Shown in pieces: positions 10,111-22,003 of a stretch of 64,000 nt of DNA. Every line of letters begins with the position of its first letter. Within the stretch, counting starts at the first letter, position 1. This stretch comes from Pleurodeles waltl (Eukaryota; Chordata; Amphibia; Caudata; Salamandridae). The stretch covers positions 26,557,238-26,621,237 of the forward strand of contig NC_090447.1 in NCBI RefSeq assembly GCF_031143425.1, written 5' to 3'. Under the pieces are notes generated by a model. That model had not been told where the DNA came from, did not search any database, and saw nothing but the letters and a program-made list of their open reading frames with translations. The position numbers and the translations under genes were made by a program.

Positions 10111-12551
10111 CAATTGTTTTTATATAGAAAAATATATTTTGTTAATTTTTTTCTAGAACAACAAGATTCAAGTTGCAGGTAAGTACAACAATGAATACAT
10201 ATTTCACATATGTACCAATATTACTTTGTCGGGAATCGCTAAGTTATACAGTTTTTGAATAAATGGCAATAATTTGTTTTAAAAGTTGACATTGCAATTT
10301 TCAGAAACAGTTCCTGGGGGGAAGAAAAGTGAGTATGTTTTACAGGTAAGTACATGACTTACAGTTCCAGTCTCCAAGGGTTAGGAAGTCCACAGGTTGG
10401 GGTTCAAGGTAACCCAAACACCCACCACCAGCAACACGGGCCGCCCAGGTGCAGAGGTAAAAATTGAGGCAAATTTAACATGGGCTCCAATGGAGACTAG
10501 GAGCACTTGGTTTCAGATCTGCTGGTAGGTAAGTACCCCCGCCTTCGGAGGGCAGACCTGGGGAGCTTAGAGGAGCACAGGGGGGGCCACAGGTAAGCAC
10601 CAAACACACAACCTCAGCGGCACAGGGGCAACCGGGTGCAGGGTGCAAACACAGCATTGGGCTCCCAATGCTTTCCTATAAGGGGACCCCAGGTGTAACT
10701 TAGATGCTGCAGGCTGGGTCCAGGGTGTTGGTTCCAGAACACCACAGGCTGAACAAGTACGAGGACCACCTGCTGAATGTTGCTGCACCGGAGGTCGGTT
10801 CCCCAAGGCCCTGGGGCTGCAGGTGCAGGGTACCTTTTGGCAACGGGTATCTTCGTCCAGCGCTTTCGTGGTCAGGGGGTGCTCTGGATTCACACTACAG
10901 GCGGCGGCGTGGGGGATAGGAGAGGTCAACCCAGGGTGGGCACTTGCTCAGAATCGCCTGGGGATCCTCTCTAGTTGGTTGGCTGGACACAGGCCGTGGC
11001 TGTCGGGTGCAGAGTAGTCAGGACTTGCGGATTCTGGGAGGCTCTGGAGTCCTTAGATGTAGTTTCTTCTTGGATAGGGCCGCTGTCCATGGGAGTTCTT
11101 GGTCCTCAGTGATGCAAGCAGTCCTCTGGAGGCTTGGCAGAGGTTGCTGGACCTACAGGATGCATTGCCTTTCTTTTGCAGGTTCTCTGAAGCAGGAGAC
11201 AGGCCGAGAGGGCTAGGGCCAAGTCAATTTTCTTCTTCCTTCTTCTCTGCTGGGTTTTCAGCTTAGCAGTCCTTCTTCTTTCTTATGAGTTTGCCAGGAA
11301 TCTGACAAACTGGGTTGGGGGGAGCCCTTAAATCCGGGATTTAGGGGCATTACAGGGGTCAGAGGGTGGTAGCCAATGGCTACTGAACCCTGAGGGTCAA
11401 TACACCCTTCTTGTGTACACTCCCTTTGGGGAGGGGGGGACACTTACCTAACCCTATTGGTCTCTGTCCTCCAAACTAAGATGGAGGATTCCGCAGGGAG
11501 GGGGTCACCTCAGCTCGGAACACCTTAGGGGTAGTCCCAACTAGTGTGGCCAATCCTCCCTGCTTTCCCTAATTTTACCACCAGATTTGCCACCAAAAGT
11601 GGGGCTTTGTCCGGGTGGCAGGCAACTCCACTAGCTGGAGTGCCCTGGTGCACTGTAACAAGAGGCTTGAGCCTTTGAGGCTCATCACCAGGTGTTACAG
11701 TTCCTGGTGGGGGGAGGTGTGAAGCAGCTCCAACCTGGACAGGCTTTGTTTCTGGCCACAGAGAGCACAAAGGCTCTCACCCCATGTGGTCAGAAACGCG
11801 TCTGAAAGTGCCAGGCTGGCACAGACTGGTCAGTCCTGCACTAGCAGTTTGGCTAACATACAGGGGGCATCTCTAAGATGCCCTATGTGTGCATTTTTCA
11901 ATACACCCTACACTTGCATCAGTGTGGGTTTATTGTGCTGAGAAGTTTGATACCAAACTTGCCAGCATTCAGTGAAGCCATTATGGAGCTGTGGAGTTCG
12001 TAATGACAAACTCCCAGACCATATACTCAATATGGCTACACTGTACTTACAATGTCTAAGAATGGACTTAGACAATGTAGGGGCATATTGCTCATGCAGC
12101 TATGCCCTCACCTGTGGTATAGTGCACCCTGCCTTAGGGCTGTAAGGCCTGCTAGAGGGGTGACTTACCTATGCCACAGGCAGTGGTTGGTGGGCATGGC
12201 ACCCTGAGAGGGGTGCCATGTCGACTTTCCCTTTTTCTCTCCACAGCACACACAAGCTGCAAAGGCAGTGTGCATGTGCTTGGTGAGGGGTCCCCCAGGG
12301 TGGCATAATACATGCTGCAGCCCTTGGGGACCTTCCCTGGCCACATGGCGATGGTACAATGGGTACCTTTTACAAGGGACTTAACTGTGTGCCATGGGTG
12401 TGCCAATTGTGGAAACAAAAGTACAGATTTTGAGAAAGAGCGCTGATGCTGGGGTCTGGTTAACAGGATCCCAGCACACTCTCAATCAAAGTTGGCATCA
12501 ATATCAGGCAAAAAGTGGGGGTAACCAGGCCAGCAATGGCACTTTCCTACA

Positions 12552-12562
12552 CAATGCCCGCC
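12552..12562 (-). other. Gypsy 1 polypurine tract
   Basis: Minus-strand G-rich run within 12552-12570 immediately inside the 3' LTR. Such tracts prime plus-strand DNA synthesis. The corresponding gypsy 2 tract is at 23202-23219. Confidence 0.65.
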
Positions 12563-12572
12563 CCCCCCAAAC

Positions 12573-13625
12573 GAAAGCGCATGAGACTAACCTTTCCCAA
12601 GAGACTCTTCATTATCTAAGTGGAAGAACCTGGAAAGTTCATCTGCATTGGAATGGGCAGTCCCAGGTCTGTGTTCCCCTGAAAAGTCAATTCCCGGTAG
12701 GGGAAAGTTTAAGCTTCTCAACTTTCATTTGCATTAGCCATCTGAGAGGTCTGTGGTCAGTTTGAACAATAAAGTGAGTACCAAACAAGTATGGTCTCAG
12801 CTTTTTCCGGGACCAAACCACAACAAAGGCCTCCCCCTCAATGGCATTCCAACGCTGCTCCCTGGGGAGTAACCTCTTGCTAATGAAAGCAGCAGGCTAG
12901 TCAAGGCCCTCATTGGTTAGGGACAGGACTGATCCTATCCAATGTTCAGATATATCTGTCTGCACAATGAACTGCCTAGAATAATTTGGAGCTTTGAGAA
13001 CTGGTGCTGAGCACATTGCCTCCTTCACGGTGTCAAATGCCATTTGACAGTCAAGGGTCCAGTTGACCTTTTTGGGCATCTTCTTGGGGGTCCGTTCTAT
13101 GAGGGGGGGGTTCACAATGGATCCATACCCCTTCACAAACCTCCTGCAGTGACCAGTCAAGCCAAGTAATGCCCTGACTTCAGTCTGGGTTTTTGGAGTT
13201 TCCCAGTCCAGAATTGTCTGGATCTTGGGCTGTGAGGGTTGCACTTGGGCTCCACCTACAAGATGGCCCAAGTACACTACTGAGCCCTGCCCTATTTGGC
13301 ACTTCGATGCTTTAATAGTCAGGCCTGCTGATTACAAAGCCTTCAAAACCTTCCCCAGGTGGATCAGGTGATCCTGCCAGGTGGAGCTAAAGACAGCAAT
13401 ATCATCTACATATGCTGCACTAAAGGCCTCCAAGTCAGCAAGAACTTGAATCGCCAACCTTTGGAAGGTGGCAGGGGCATTCTTTAAGCCAAAGGGCATA
13501 ACAGTAAGCTAATAATGCCCCTCAGGTGTAGAGAATACTGTCTTTTCTTTTGCTCCAGGTGCCATCCTAATTTGCTGTTGGGCAGACAGGGTGTCTAAAT
13601 AGACAACTCCATCAATTGACCCATC
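12573..13625 (-). pseudogene. Gypsy 1 reverse transcriptase C-terminus and RNase H
   Basis: Minus strand. Near 13395-13425 the translation gives AAYVDDIAV, the RT catalytic box, and about 13460-13500 gives TVMPFGLKNAPATFQRL-like sequence in a broken frame. ORF 13277-12897 covers YLGHLVGG, LLGLTGHCRRFVKGYGSI and FIVQTD, the RT connection and start of RNase H. The RNase H C-terminus (toward 12573) is degraded. Compared with gypsy 2, the RT N-terminal third is missing: the sequence passes from integrase/linker (SDPLPDL) to just before the QI..VFST region at about 13625, so an internal deletion of several hundred bases is inferred. Confidence 0.75.
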
Positions 13626-14192
13626 CTTAGGGTCATTTTGAGTGGAGGTCAGGGAGCGGATCACTCTCTACTTCCTGCTCCTCATCAGTAACCATCAGCA
13701 TGGTTATATCTGCCCTATCACAACAGAGCTTTAGGCGGTTCACATGGATTACCCTTTTGAGTGTCCTGCTAGTGCCCAAGTATGTGACCTCACTCTTTTT
13801 CTACAGGATTGGGTAAGGGCCACTCCATTTGTCCTGAAGTTACACCGGCTCCAGAACCTTCTGCCCTGGTTTGAATTCTACCAGTGCAGCCTTTTGGTCA
13901 TACCACAGCTTCTGGAGCTGTTGGCTGGCCTCAAGGTTTTTGGATGCCTTTTCCATGTACTCAGCCATCCTTGAACAGAGGCCAAGCACATAGTCCACCA
14001 CATCTTGTTGAGGCTAATGGAGAGGTCTCTCCCAGCCTTCTTTAAGAAGTGCCAGTGATCCCCTTGCAGGGTGGCCAAACAGATGTTTAAAAGGGAAACC
14101 CCTACTCGCTTCTGATTCACTTCTCGGTAAGCGAAAAGCAGGCATGGTAGGAGGACAGCCCATCTCCTTTTGAGTTTTTCAGGGAGCCCCAT
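13626..14192 (-). pseudogene. Gypsy 1 integrase C-terminal part and linker
   Basis: Translation on the minus strand includes LPEKLKRRWAVLLPCLLFAYREV, then a linker with VESDPLPDL. It matches the gypsy 2 integrase C-terminal region at 27000-27580 position by position with frameshifts. Separated from the rest of integrase by the insertion at 14193-17121. Confidence 0.7.
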
Positions 14193-17121
14193 TGTTGGAT
14201 ATGGCAACCTTGGAATGGTCACCCCTGTCTTTTTCGCCTCTGCTTCCATTGTTGTGACTGTGTGCTGGACTCTGTTTTTGCTCTTTTTCATACTCTGGGC
14301 ACTTCACCACTGCTGACCAGTGCTAAAGTGCAAGTGCTCTTGTGTAAATTTTATGCGTATTTGGATTTTAATGATTGGCATATTTGATTTACTAAGGAAG
14401 TCCCTAGTAAAGTGCACTAGAGGTGCCTCAGGCCTGTAAATAAAATGCTACTTAGTGAGCCTGCAGCACTGGTTGTTCCTCCCACATGAGTAGCCCTGTA
14501 AACATGGCTCAGACCTGCCACTGCAGTGTCTGTGTGTGCAGTTTTAAACTGCCAATTCGACCTGGCAAGTGAACCCACTTGCCAGGCCCAAACCTTCCCT
14601 TTTTATACATGTAAGGCACCCCTAAGGTAGCCCCATGGGCAGGGTGTAGTTTGTGTTAAAGGTGGGATATGTACTGATGTGTTTTACATGTCCTAGCGGT
14701 GAAATACTGCCAAATTTGGTTTTCACTGGTGCAAGGCCTATCTCTCTCATAGGTGAACCTGGGGGCTGCCTTTAAATTGCCTTAAAGTGAAGTTTCCCTG
14801 TCAGAGCAGATTGAGATGTGGAGTTTAGGGTCTCTGAACTCACAATTTAAAAAGACATCTTTTGGTAAAGTTGGTTTTAAAATTGTTTGTTTGAAAATGC
14901 CACTTTTAGAAAGTGGGCATTTTCTTGCTTAAACCATTCTGTGACTCAGCCTGCTTGTGTATTCCCTGTCTGGGTCAGACTGACAGTTGGGCTGTTTGTG
15001 AATTCCCTCTAGATAGTGACACAAAGGGAGCTGGGGAATAGCCTGCATATCCTGAAGAACCGTCTAAGCTAGAGTGGAGGGAGGAGTGGTCACTTACACC
15101 TGAATGGGCTGTGCCTGCCCGCACACAATGCAGTCTCCACCCCCTGGTGTGTGTCTGGGGCCAGGCCTGGGCAAGGCAGGATCTTATGAACAATAGGGAT
15201 TTTCCTTTGAAGTTTGCCTACTTCAAAGGCAGAAAGGGGTGTAAGTAGTGACCCAAAACCCCAGATTTTTAGATTACTTCTGGATTCAAGAGGAATCAAG
15301 GAGCAGAGCTGAAGGTGGAATACTGCCCCTTTGCCTGTGACTGTGCTTTGCTGAGCTGGCCTACAGTTGCTGCTTCTACCTGAAAGAAGACAAAGACTGG
15401 ACTTTTAGGAAAATTTCTGCTTGTAAAGAATCTCCAAGGGCTTGGGCTGAGCTTACCTCCTGGTCTGGCGTCTGAGGGCCATCAAAGACTTCCTCTGCCA
15501 GCACCTGGACTCTCTGCTGAGACCCCTGTCCTGCCAAGTGGTTCCCCATCCAGTCCCTGGACTCTTGAGAAGTGAAGTTGGCAGACCAAGGACTGAGATC
15601 CACGCATAGAACACCTTGCGGGGAAAAAGTTTGATGCATCACCTGCAACGCGGCTGAAAATAGATGTGCTGCCCACTTCACAGCTAAAATCGATGCTCCA
15701 CCTGCATTGCAGCTGGGAGATCAGAGCCTCGAGGCTAGAGAAACAATGCAACACCCGTTTGCAGCTGCCGATAGCAACGCAATCCACACACCGTGCGACC
15801 GGATTTCTCACTGTGTGACCTGATTTCTCATGCTTCATTGCTGGGCGTCAAAAATCAACACAAACCTTCACGGGTCTGAGGTGCCGATCTGGAAATCGAC
15901 GCATCGTTCTCTTGTGGGAGAGAAAAACAACCCCTCGCCGACCCAACCGGAGAAGAAAATGATGCACAGTTTCACTCAACGCATCAATTACTTTTCCAGC
16001 GTACGCTCGCCTGTGCGGCTTTATTTTTTACACAAACCAGGTGCTTTGTGTAAAATCAATGTTTCTATTGTTTTCTATGGAGTAAGACTCTTAGGGCCAG
16101 ATGTAGCAAAATTCCAAATTGCGAGTTGCAATTTGCGAGTCCCAGCGACTCGCAAATTGCAACTCGCAATTTGGAATGCAGAAAGGTGTCTCAGACACCT
16201 TCTGCAAGTCGCTATGGGGTCGCAAAGACCCACCTCATTAATATTAATGAGGTGGGTCGCAATTTGCGACCCCATAGCGATTCAGGGCCCTCACGGGGAT
16301 GGTGGCCTGCTGGAGACAGCAGACCACCATGTCCGTGACTGCTTTTAAATAAAGCATTTTTTTTTTTTCAAAGTGCAACCCGTTTTCCTTAAAGGAAAAC
16401 GAGCTGCACTTTGAAAAAAACCCGAAACCTTTAGTTTCGGTATTTTTCAGGGCAGGTAGTGGTCCATTGGACCACTGCCTGCCCTGAATTTTTTTTTTTT
16501 CCCAGACACAAAGGGGAAGGGGTCCCTTGGGGACCCCTTCCCGTTTGCACCTGGGTTACCATCCACTTCAAGTGGATGGTAACTGCGCTTTCATTTGTGA
16601 CTGCAATCGCGGTTGCAAATGAAAATGCATAGCATTGCGAGTCAAATTGGAAGGGAACACCCCTTCCTATTTGCGAGTCGGAAATGCATTTTGCGAGTCG
16701 GATCTGACTCGCAAAATGCATTTCTACATAGCAATGAGGCTTTAGCGACTCACAAACGGCGATTTTCGCCGTTTGCGACTCGCTAAACCCTTGCTACATC
16801 TGGCCCTTATTCTTTTAAAAATTAATATCTTGACTTGGGTATGTTAGATTTTTTTCATTTTGGTATTGTTTGACTTAAATAAATATTACCTGTTTTTCTA
16901 AACCGGTGTTGTGTCCATTTTGTAGTGTTTTCAATGTATTACCGTGTGTGTTTGTACAAATACTTTACAAATTGCCTTTGAGATAAGCCTGGCTGCTTGT
17001 GCCACGCTACCAAGGGGGTGAGCAGGGGTTAGAAGTGTAATTCCCTTACCCTGACTATTGTGAGGGTCCCTGCTTGGGCAGAGTGCAAACTGACTGCCAA
17101 CCAGAGACCCCATTTCTTACA
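14193..17121 (+). mobile_element. LTR-like insertion (family D) in gypsy 1 integrase
   Basis: Starts TGTTGGATATGG and ends TTTCTTACA, with near-identical 5 bp flanks cccat (14188-14192) and cctat (17122-17126); the integrase reading continues on both sides. About 2.2 kb after removing the MITE at 16094-16806. AATAAA at about 16878 near the right end suggests plus orientation. No coding domain seen, so a large solo LTR or LARD-type element is the best reading. Confidence 0.65.
16094..16806 (+). mobile_element. 713 bp MITE with TTA target duplication
   Basis: Terminal inverted repeats GGGCCAGATGTAGCA / TGCTACATCTGGCCC, duplication tta at 16091-16093 and 16807-16809. The interior is a series of short palindromes (for example cattaatattaatg and gactcgcaaa/tttgcgagtc pairs). 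A second copy in opposite orientation is at 49526-50242. The 3 bp TWA-type duplication suggests PIF/Harbinger origin. Confidence 0.92.
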
Positions 17122-17259
17122 CCTATGATAATGCCCTTCAACGTCTTGTTGAATATCTCAACAAGTCCATTGTTTTGTGGATGGCATTGTGTGGTGAATT
17201 TTAAGTCACCCCACACTCATTTCACATGTGTTTCAGGTAATCTGACATAAAGTTTGTAC
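17122..17259 (-). pseudogene. Gypsy 1 integrase core fragment
   Basis: Lies between the two insertions. The plus-strand text cttgttgaatatctcaaca..ccattg corresponds on the minus strand to the N-G-L-x-E-x-F-N region that ends the integrase DDE core, as in gypsy 2 around 27590-27660. Broken by several changes. Ends with the duplication gtac. Confidence 0.65.
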
Positions 17260-18356
17260 TGTAGTGAATCCTAGTTTGTTTTAATGGGATTACAGGAGTT
17301 AGCTAAGCCTTTGGCTTGCAGACTCGTGCCCCCGTCACCAAGTGACTTTTAACCTACTTAGCTTGCTCTGTCTTAGCTCCTTTAATTATTTAATTAATCT
17401 AAGATGGCTACCTTGTTGATAGTTAGGCCTCTTGTTATGCTTTGCATTATCAGTGCCACCGCGCTAAGGCGTCAAGATCAAGCAACAAAGACAAACAAAC
17501 AGTAGGTGTTCACACTTAGGGATTTTCCCTCTCTATACTTTCGAGGGATTGTTTATAATAATTGCCGTCCCAAGCATGCCTGTTATCTATTGTTTGGGAA
17601 CACACCTACGTGAGGTGTCCTGGTAGATCTGTATAAATACAACGCACTTTAGACAGCTAATCAGAGGGATTCCGACCAGAGGGCATCGCCACCATTGCTG
17701 ATATTGATGCAGCAAGTTGTCTTGACGCTGACCCAGTCTTCATGTCCCTGCGGAGTCTGAGATAGAGACCTCATTCCAAGGTAACAAGGGTTGGGGGCTC
17801 CTCTCAGGGACATGGCATTGGCAGATTAGGTTTAACAAACCCAGCTCTCCTTTAGGTAGGAGGTTAGGCCTATCACATTAGGGTATTAGGGCATATTACA
17901 TCTCGTATGTTTTTTCCATGAAATGCACGATGATGGGGGTCTTTGTAATAATGACTCTCGTCTTCACAATTCTGTTTCTTGCCATATTCATTATCCTAAT
18001 CATTGCAGCCCATGCAACATATCGCAAATTGCAGATGTGTTAAATAAAAACTATTGAAACTTTACGGCATCTTTGTTATTGCCGGTGTTTGTATGAGACA
18101 TGATATATCTGTGAGAAAGGGGTAATCTCCGTTTAACCACGACACTCCCTGAGATGTCTTATTCTCGAGTCCATGCGTAAAGGCTGCTACAAATCACCTT
18201 TTACTATTGTGTTTCTGGTGAGGTGCTGCTAGTGAGCCGGTAAGGTTGGGACAACAGTTGCGACTTGTTGTAGGATAGGCATAGTCGCCTACAAACAAAA
18301 GTACTGTCATCCTTTAACCAGCAGTCTTGCCCAGAGCAAGAGTCCAAACTACGACA
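17260..18356 (+). mobile_element. Solo LTR, retroviral type, in gypsy 1 integrase
   Basis: 1097 bp, TGTAGTGAATCC to ACTACGACA, flanked by gtac (17256-17259, 18357-18360). A TATA box (tataaatac, about 17632) and AATAAA (about 18043) are correctly spaced for a plus-oriented LTR promoter and polyadenylation signal. Related to the LTR at 5999-6975. No internal coding sequence is present. Confidence 0.82.
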
Positions 18357-18360
18357 GTAC

Positions 18361-18790
18361 CTCTGTCTGAAACCACCTCCTCAGGAAACCCCACTCTGGT
18401 GAAAATACCAATCAGGGCCTTGGCTACTGTATGAGTTGTAGTAGACCTAAGGGGAATTGCTTCAGGGTATCTGGTAGCATGATCCACTACTACCAGTATG
18501 TACTGTTTCTCTGAGTCTGTGGGTGGTTCAAAAGACCCACAATGTCCACACCAAACCTTTCAAAGGGAACCCTCACCACAGAAAGTAAAATGAGGGGTGC
18601 CTTTGGGTGACTCCTGTTTTACCACTGGCTTGGCAGGTGACACAGGAGCTATAAAACTCCTTTGCCTTCTGGGACATATTGGGCCAATAGAAGTGGTTGA
18701 CAAGCCTACTCCTCGTTTTTGTTTGTCCCAAATGCCCAACTAGGGGGATATCATGGGCCAAAGTTAGGATAAAAACCCTAAACTACTGAG
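18361..18790 (-). pseudogene. Gypsy 1 integrase N-terminal zinc-binding and early core
   Basis: Minus-strand ORF 18761-18573 reads HDIPLVGHLGQTKT, then FYWPNMSQKAKEF and SCVTCQASGKTG, the H..H..C..C zinc-binding domain that starts integrase. 18570-18361 continues into the core with DIVG-like and ATRYPEAIPL-like sequence, degraded. Lies downstream of protease and upstream of RT, the unusual order. Confidence 0.8.
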
Positions 18791-19064
18791 GCACTACCAC
18801 TCTCCTGGTTCTACAAGGTTGGGTCTCTGGCCTCAGTGTAAAGAAGTCCATCTTTCTAATAGACCCAGTGGGATCCACTGACATCCCCCTTTTCCTGTGC
18901 AGCAGCTTGATGCCTCAAGCATTCAAGAGTGGGACAAGTCTTTTTCCCCAGCACAGCTGTTCCCTTGAGGGTCCCCCTGGGCCCAAGAGTTCTACCTGAT
19001 AAGGCTCCAGCTCCATGGACTCAGTTCCCTCAGTGGATAAGGCATCTTCTTGAGAAGAGAGGTC

Positions 19065-19624
19065 TTATTTTTTTTGCTGTTCAGAGGCTGGCCACCCGCC
19101 CGCTTGCTTTTTCTCTTGGAAGGTTGGGCTTCTCAGCATGGATGGATGGGTTTCGACCTTTACCTCAGCCCAAGCTGAGGACTCCGGATCATTCCCTAGC
19201 AAGCATTCCACTGGGATTGCAGAAGAGACCACTACCTGTTTCAGGCCAGTAACCCCTCCCCATTCTAAAGTCACCATAGCCATGGGATGGACCTTAGTTA
19301 CATTGTCAGCAATGGTGATTGAATAGGTTTGTCCAGCCAAATACTGTCATGAGGAAAACAGTTTTTCTGTCATCATGGTGACACAGCACCTGTATCCCTC
19401 AGGGCTTCTAGTTTTGTCCCATTAATTAAGAGGTGCTGCCTGTATTTGTGCATGTTAGGCGGCCAGACAACAAGTGTGGCTACATCCACCCCACCCTCAG
19501 AGACTAGAGTAGTTTCAGTGTGGACCCTGATTTGCTCTGGGCACACTGTTGATCCCACCTGGAGACTAGCTATACCAGTACTACCTGGAGCAGTGCTAGG
19601 GGGATTTTTCTTGGGACAGGGCAA
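19065..19624 (-). pseudogene. Gypsy 1 aspartic protease
   Basis: Minus-strand sequence contains LRDTGAVSP, the D-T-G-A active-site triad of retroviral-type protease, at about 19380-19400, and further on VECLLGNDPESSAWAEV, matching the LLGNDL segment of gypsy 2. A stop and frameshift near 19340-19373 separate the two pieces. It would process the Gag-Pol polyprotein. Confidence 0.8.
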
Positions 19625-20856
19625 GTCTCAAGTTTGGTGTCCATGCTGTTTACAACTGTGACACCAGGCGTTTTTGGGATCAAAGTTTTTACCCTTGTAC
19701 CCATTTGTGGACCATGAAGAGGTTCGGGCCCACCCTCCTGTGCAGGTTTTTGGGGCCCTTGTGAAGACTCTTTGGTGTTGTCCTTAGGTGTCTCACCACA
19801 CTTCCCCTGGGGAGGCTTTGTGACCCTTTTCCTTTGGTTACCCCCTGTAGAAGTCTTGGTCACCCTAGTCTTGACCCAATGGTCTGCCTTCTTTCCCAAT
19901 TCTTGGGGAGAAATTGGACCTAGGTCTACCAGATATTGATGCAACTTGTCATTGAAGCAGTTACTTAAAAGATGGTCTTTCATAAACAAATAATAAAGCC
20001 CATCATAGTCATGCACTCAACTGCCAGTTATCAATCCATCTAGTAATTTCACTGAGTAGTCTACAAAATCAACCCAGGATTGGCTCGAGGTTTTGTGAGC
20101 CCCCTTGGACCTAATTCTATACTCCTCAGTGGTGAACCTACAGCCCTCAATCAGGGTAGCCTTCATGTGGTCATAGGATTCTGCATCTTTACCAGAGAGT
20201 GTGAGGAGTCTATCCCTATATTGACAAATAAATAGTTCCCAAAGGAGAGCTCCCCAGTGAGATCTGTTTAGCTTTCTGGTTGCACAAGATCTCTCACAAG
20301 CTGTGAACCATTTGGTGATATCATCACCTTCCTCATATTTAGAGACAATCCCTTTGGGGATTTTTAGGATATCAGTGTTGTATTTGAGTCTATTTAGGTT
20401 GCTGCCACCATTAATGCGTGCTAAGCCCATTTCTGCTCTCTCCCTCTCTGTAGCTAGGAGCTGTTGTTCCAAAGCTAATCTTTTGTCCATCCTTGCTAAA
20501 AGGAGATCCTCTTCGTTGAGGCTGCCCGCGATGTTCCCAGAGGAGCTGGACTATCCTGTGGAAAATCCATATCCTGTGAGTACTATCTTTGGAGATAGGG
20601 ACTTTAGGACCCTGATCTCCCTAGTTAGGTGAGGAGGGAGGAGTTCAACCTCCTCATCTCTAACATCCTCCCTATCTTCCTCCTTAGCAGGATGGTCTCT
20701 GGTGTACTCTGCCAAGAGCTCATGAAGCTTGACCTTGGTAGGGTTGGTACCTGTTCTACTCTTTTCCAGCTTGCAGAGGGACCTTAACTCTCCCATCCCT
20801 AGATGGAGGTGAGGGGTGAGGTTGAATTCCACAATAATTTCCTCTGAGCTGCTCAT
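19570..20856 (-). pseudogene. Gypsy 1 Gag (SCAN-like capsid and zinc knuckle)
   Basis: Start at 20856 (MSSSEEIIVEF). One frameshift near 20545, then a coiled-coil-like segment (KRLALEQQLLATERERAEMG) and a capsid part (TKWFTACERSC, SHWGALLWELF, FTTEEYRIRSKG, LHQYLVDLGPISPQELGKKAD). A stop codon at 20017-20019 is in frame with what follows, so it is a nonsense change. A zinc knuckle begins CHSCKQHGH near 19650 but the frame is broken and its last Cys lies after a stop. The last capsid helices resemble the SCAN domain. Confidence 0.82.
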
Positions 20857-21100
20857 TATGTTACTAAAGTTGGGATTACTTTTTAGAAATAAAAAACTAC
20901 TTCTAATTACTAACCCCTAACTTACAATAACTTTTAAATCTAAAAAGAAATGCTAAGGGGACTTAACCAAGGCCCTAGCAGGACTTTTAAAAATTTAGAA
21001 AAAATAGCCAAGTTCACAAATCAGTTTTTAAAGGCAATTTTGAAATTTAGTTGTGTGATCAGGTATTGGCTGAGTAGTCCAGCAAATGCAAAGTCATAGA

Positions 21101-21117
21101 TTCCACCTCTGCCACCA
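21101..21117 (-). other. Gypsy 1 primer binding site (tRNA-Leu-like)
   Basis: Directly inside the 5' LTR; minus strand TGGTGGCAGAGGTGGAA. From memory this matches the complement of the 3' end of a vertebrate tRNA-Leu with about two mismatches. TGG at the LTR edge is the expected start of a tRNA 3'-CCA site. Confidence 0.55.
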
Positions 21118-21118
21118 A

Positions 21119-21803
21119 TGTAGGAAACTGGCTCTGTGTATAATATATCAAAATGAGATATAGTTCCCCAGAGGCTTAACAGAGGCTAAAGTAGCTAATA
21201 CTAATGCTCTCTTTTGTGTTTGTGGTAGTGTGGTTGAGCAGTTAGGATTATCAGAGGGTAATGCAAATCATTTGTTATACACACACAGACAGTAGAAGAA
21301 GCACACACTCAGTGACAACTCCAGACCAATTGTTTTTATATAGAAAAATATATTTTGTTAATTGTTACTCTAGAACCACAAGATTCAAGTTGCAGGTAAG
21401 TACATCAGTAAATATGTATTTCACATATGTGTCAATATTACTTTGATTGTCATTGGTAAGTTATACAGTTTTTGAATAAGTGGTAATAATCTGTTTTAAA
21501 AGGTGACAGTGCAATTTTCAGAAACAGTTCCTGGTGGAAGAAAAGTTAGTAAGTTTTACAAGTAAGTACACAACTTACAGTTCCAGCCTCCAGGGGTTAG
21601 GAAGTCCACAGGTTGGGGTTCAAGTTAAACCCAAACATCCACCACCAGCAACACGAGCCAGCCTGGTGCAGAGTTCAAAGTTGAGGCAGATTTAACATGG
21701 GCTCCTATCATGATTGGGGGTACTCGGTTTCAGATCTGCTGGGAGGTAAGTACCTGCGTCTTTGGAGGGCAGACTTGGGGGTTTCAGAGGAGTACCGGGT
21801 GCC
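21119..21803 (-). repeat. Gypsy 1 5' LTR, inner part
   Basis: Starts TGTAGGAAACTGGCTCTG and follows the family A LTR (9752-10540 and 59697-60370) to about 21803, where similarity stops abruptly. The remainder of this LTR resumes at 37066-37236. About 1.8 kb of LTR between the two parts is not present. Confidence 0.75.
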
Positions 21804-22003
21804 ACACCCTGCACTGGAAGCCAAGAAGAAATCTCCCGTGGGTCGACAGAATCTTCCCCCTGCTAACGCAGGCACCAAACTTCTTCATCACCGGTCCTCT
21901 GGGTCCCCTCTCATCTTGACGAGCGTGGTACCTGGAACACAGGAGCTGGATCCAAGTGACCCTGACATTCCAGTGGTCCTTCTGTCCAAATTTGGTGGAG
22001 GTA
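21804..22003 (+). repeat. Inverted family B LTR fragment at the gypsy 1/gypsy 2 junction
   Basis: Reads like 25376-25580 of the plus-oriented family B LTR (tgcactggaagccaagaag ... ggtggaggta). It is in opposite orientation to the adjoining gypsy 2 LTR at 22004-23201, which begins acctgctggcactggcc like 35497. Short overlaps (cac at about 21803; ggta/acc at about 22003) mark the two junctions. Confidence 0.65.

Larger units (their letters stand above)
660..12551 (-). repeat. Gypsy 1 3' LTR (family A) containing Harbinger and MITE insertions
   Basis: Begins TGTAGGAAGCTGGC and ends CACTTTCCTACA, next to the polypurine tract. Removing the Harbinger element with its 3 bp duplication and the 180 bp MITE with its duplication leaves about 2.66 kb, close to the 2564 bp solo copy at 59697-62260, with which it aligns by eye along its length. 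It is split into 660-703, 9752-9930 and 10114-12551. Family A shares LTR-terminal inverted repeats with family B of gypsy 2. Confidence 0.8.

Noticed and set aside
16431..16721. Open frames in the TTA-family MITEs (also 49492-49839)
   Set aside because: They arise from repeated cgactcgcaaa palindromes; both strands give similar frames and none has a domain.
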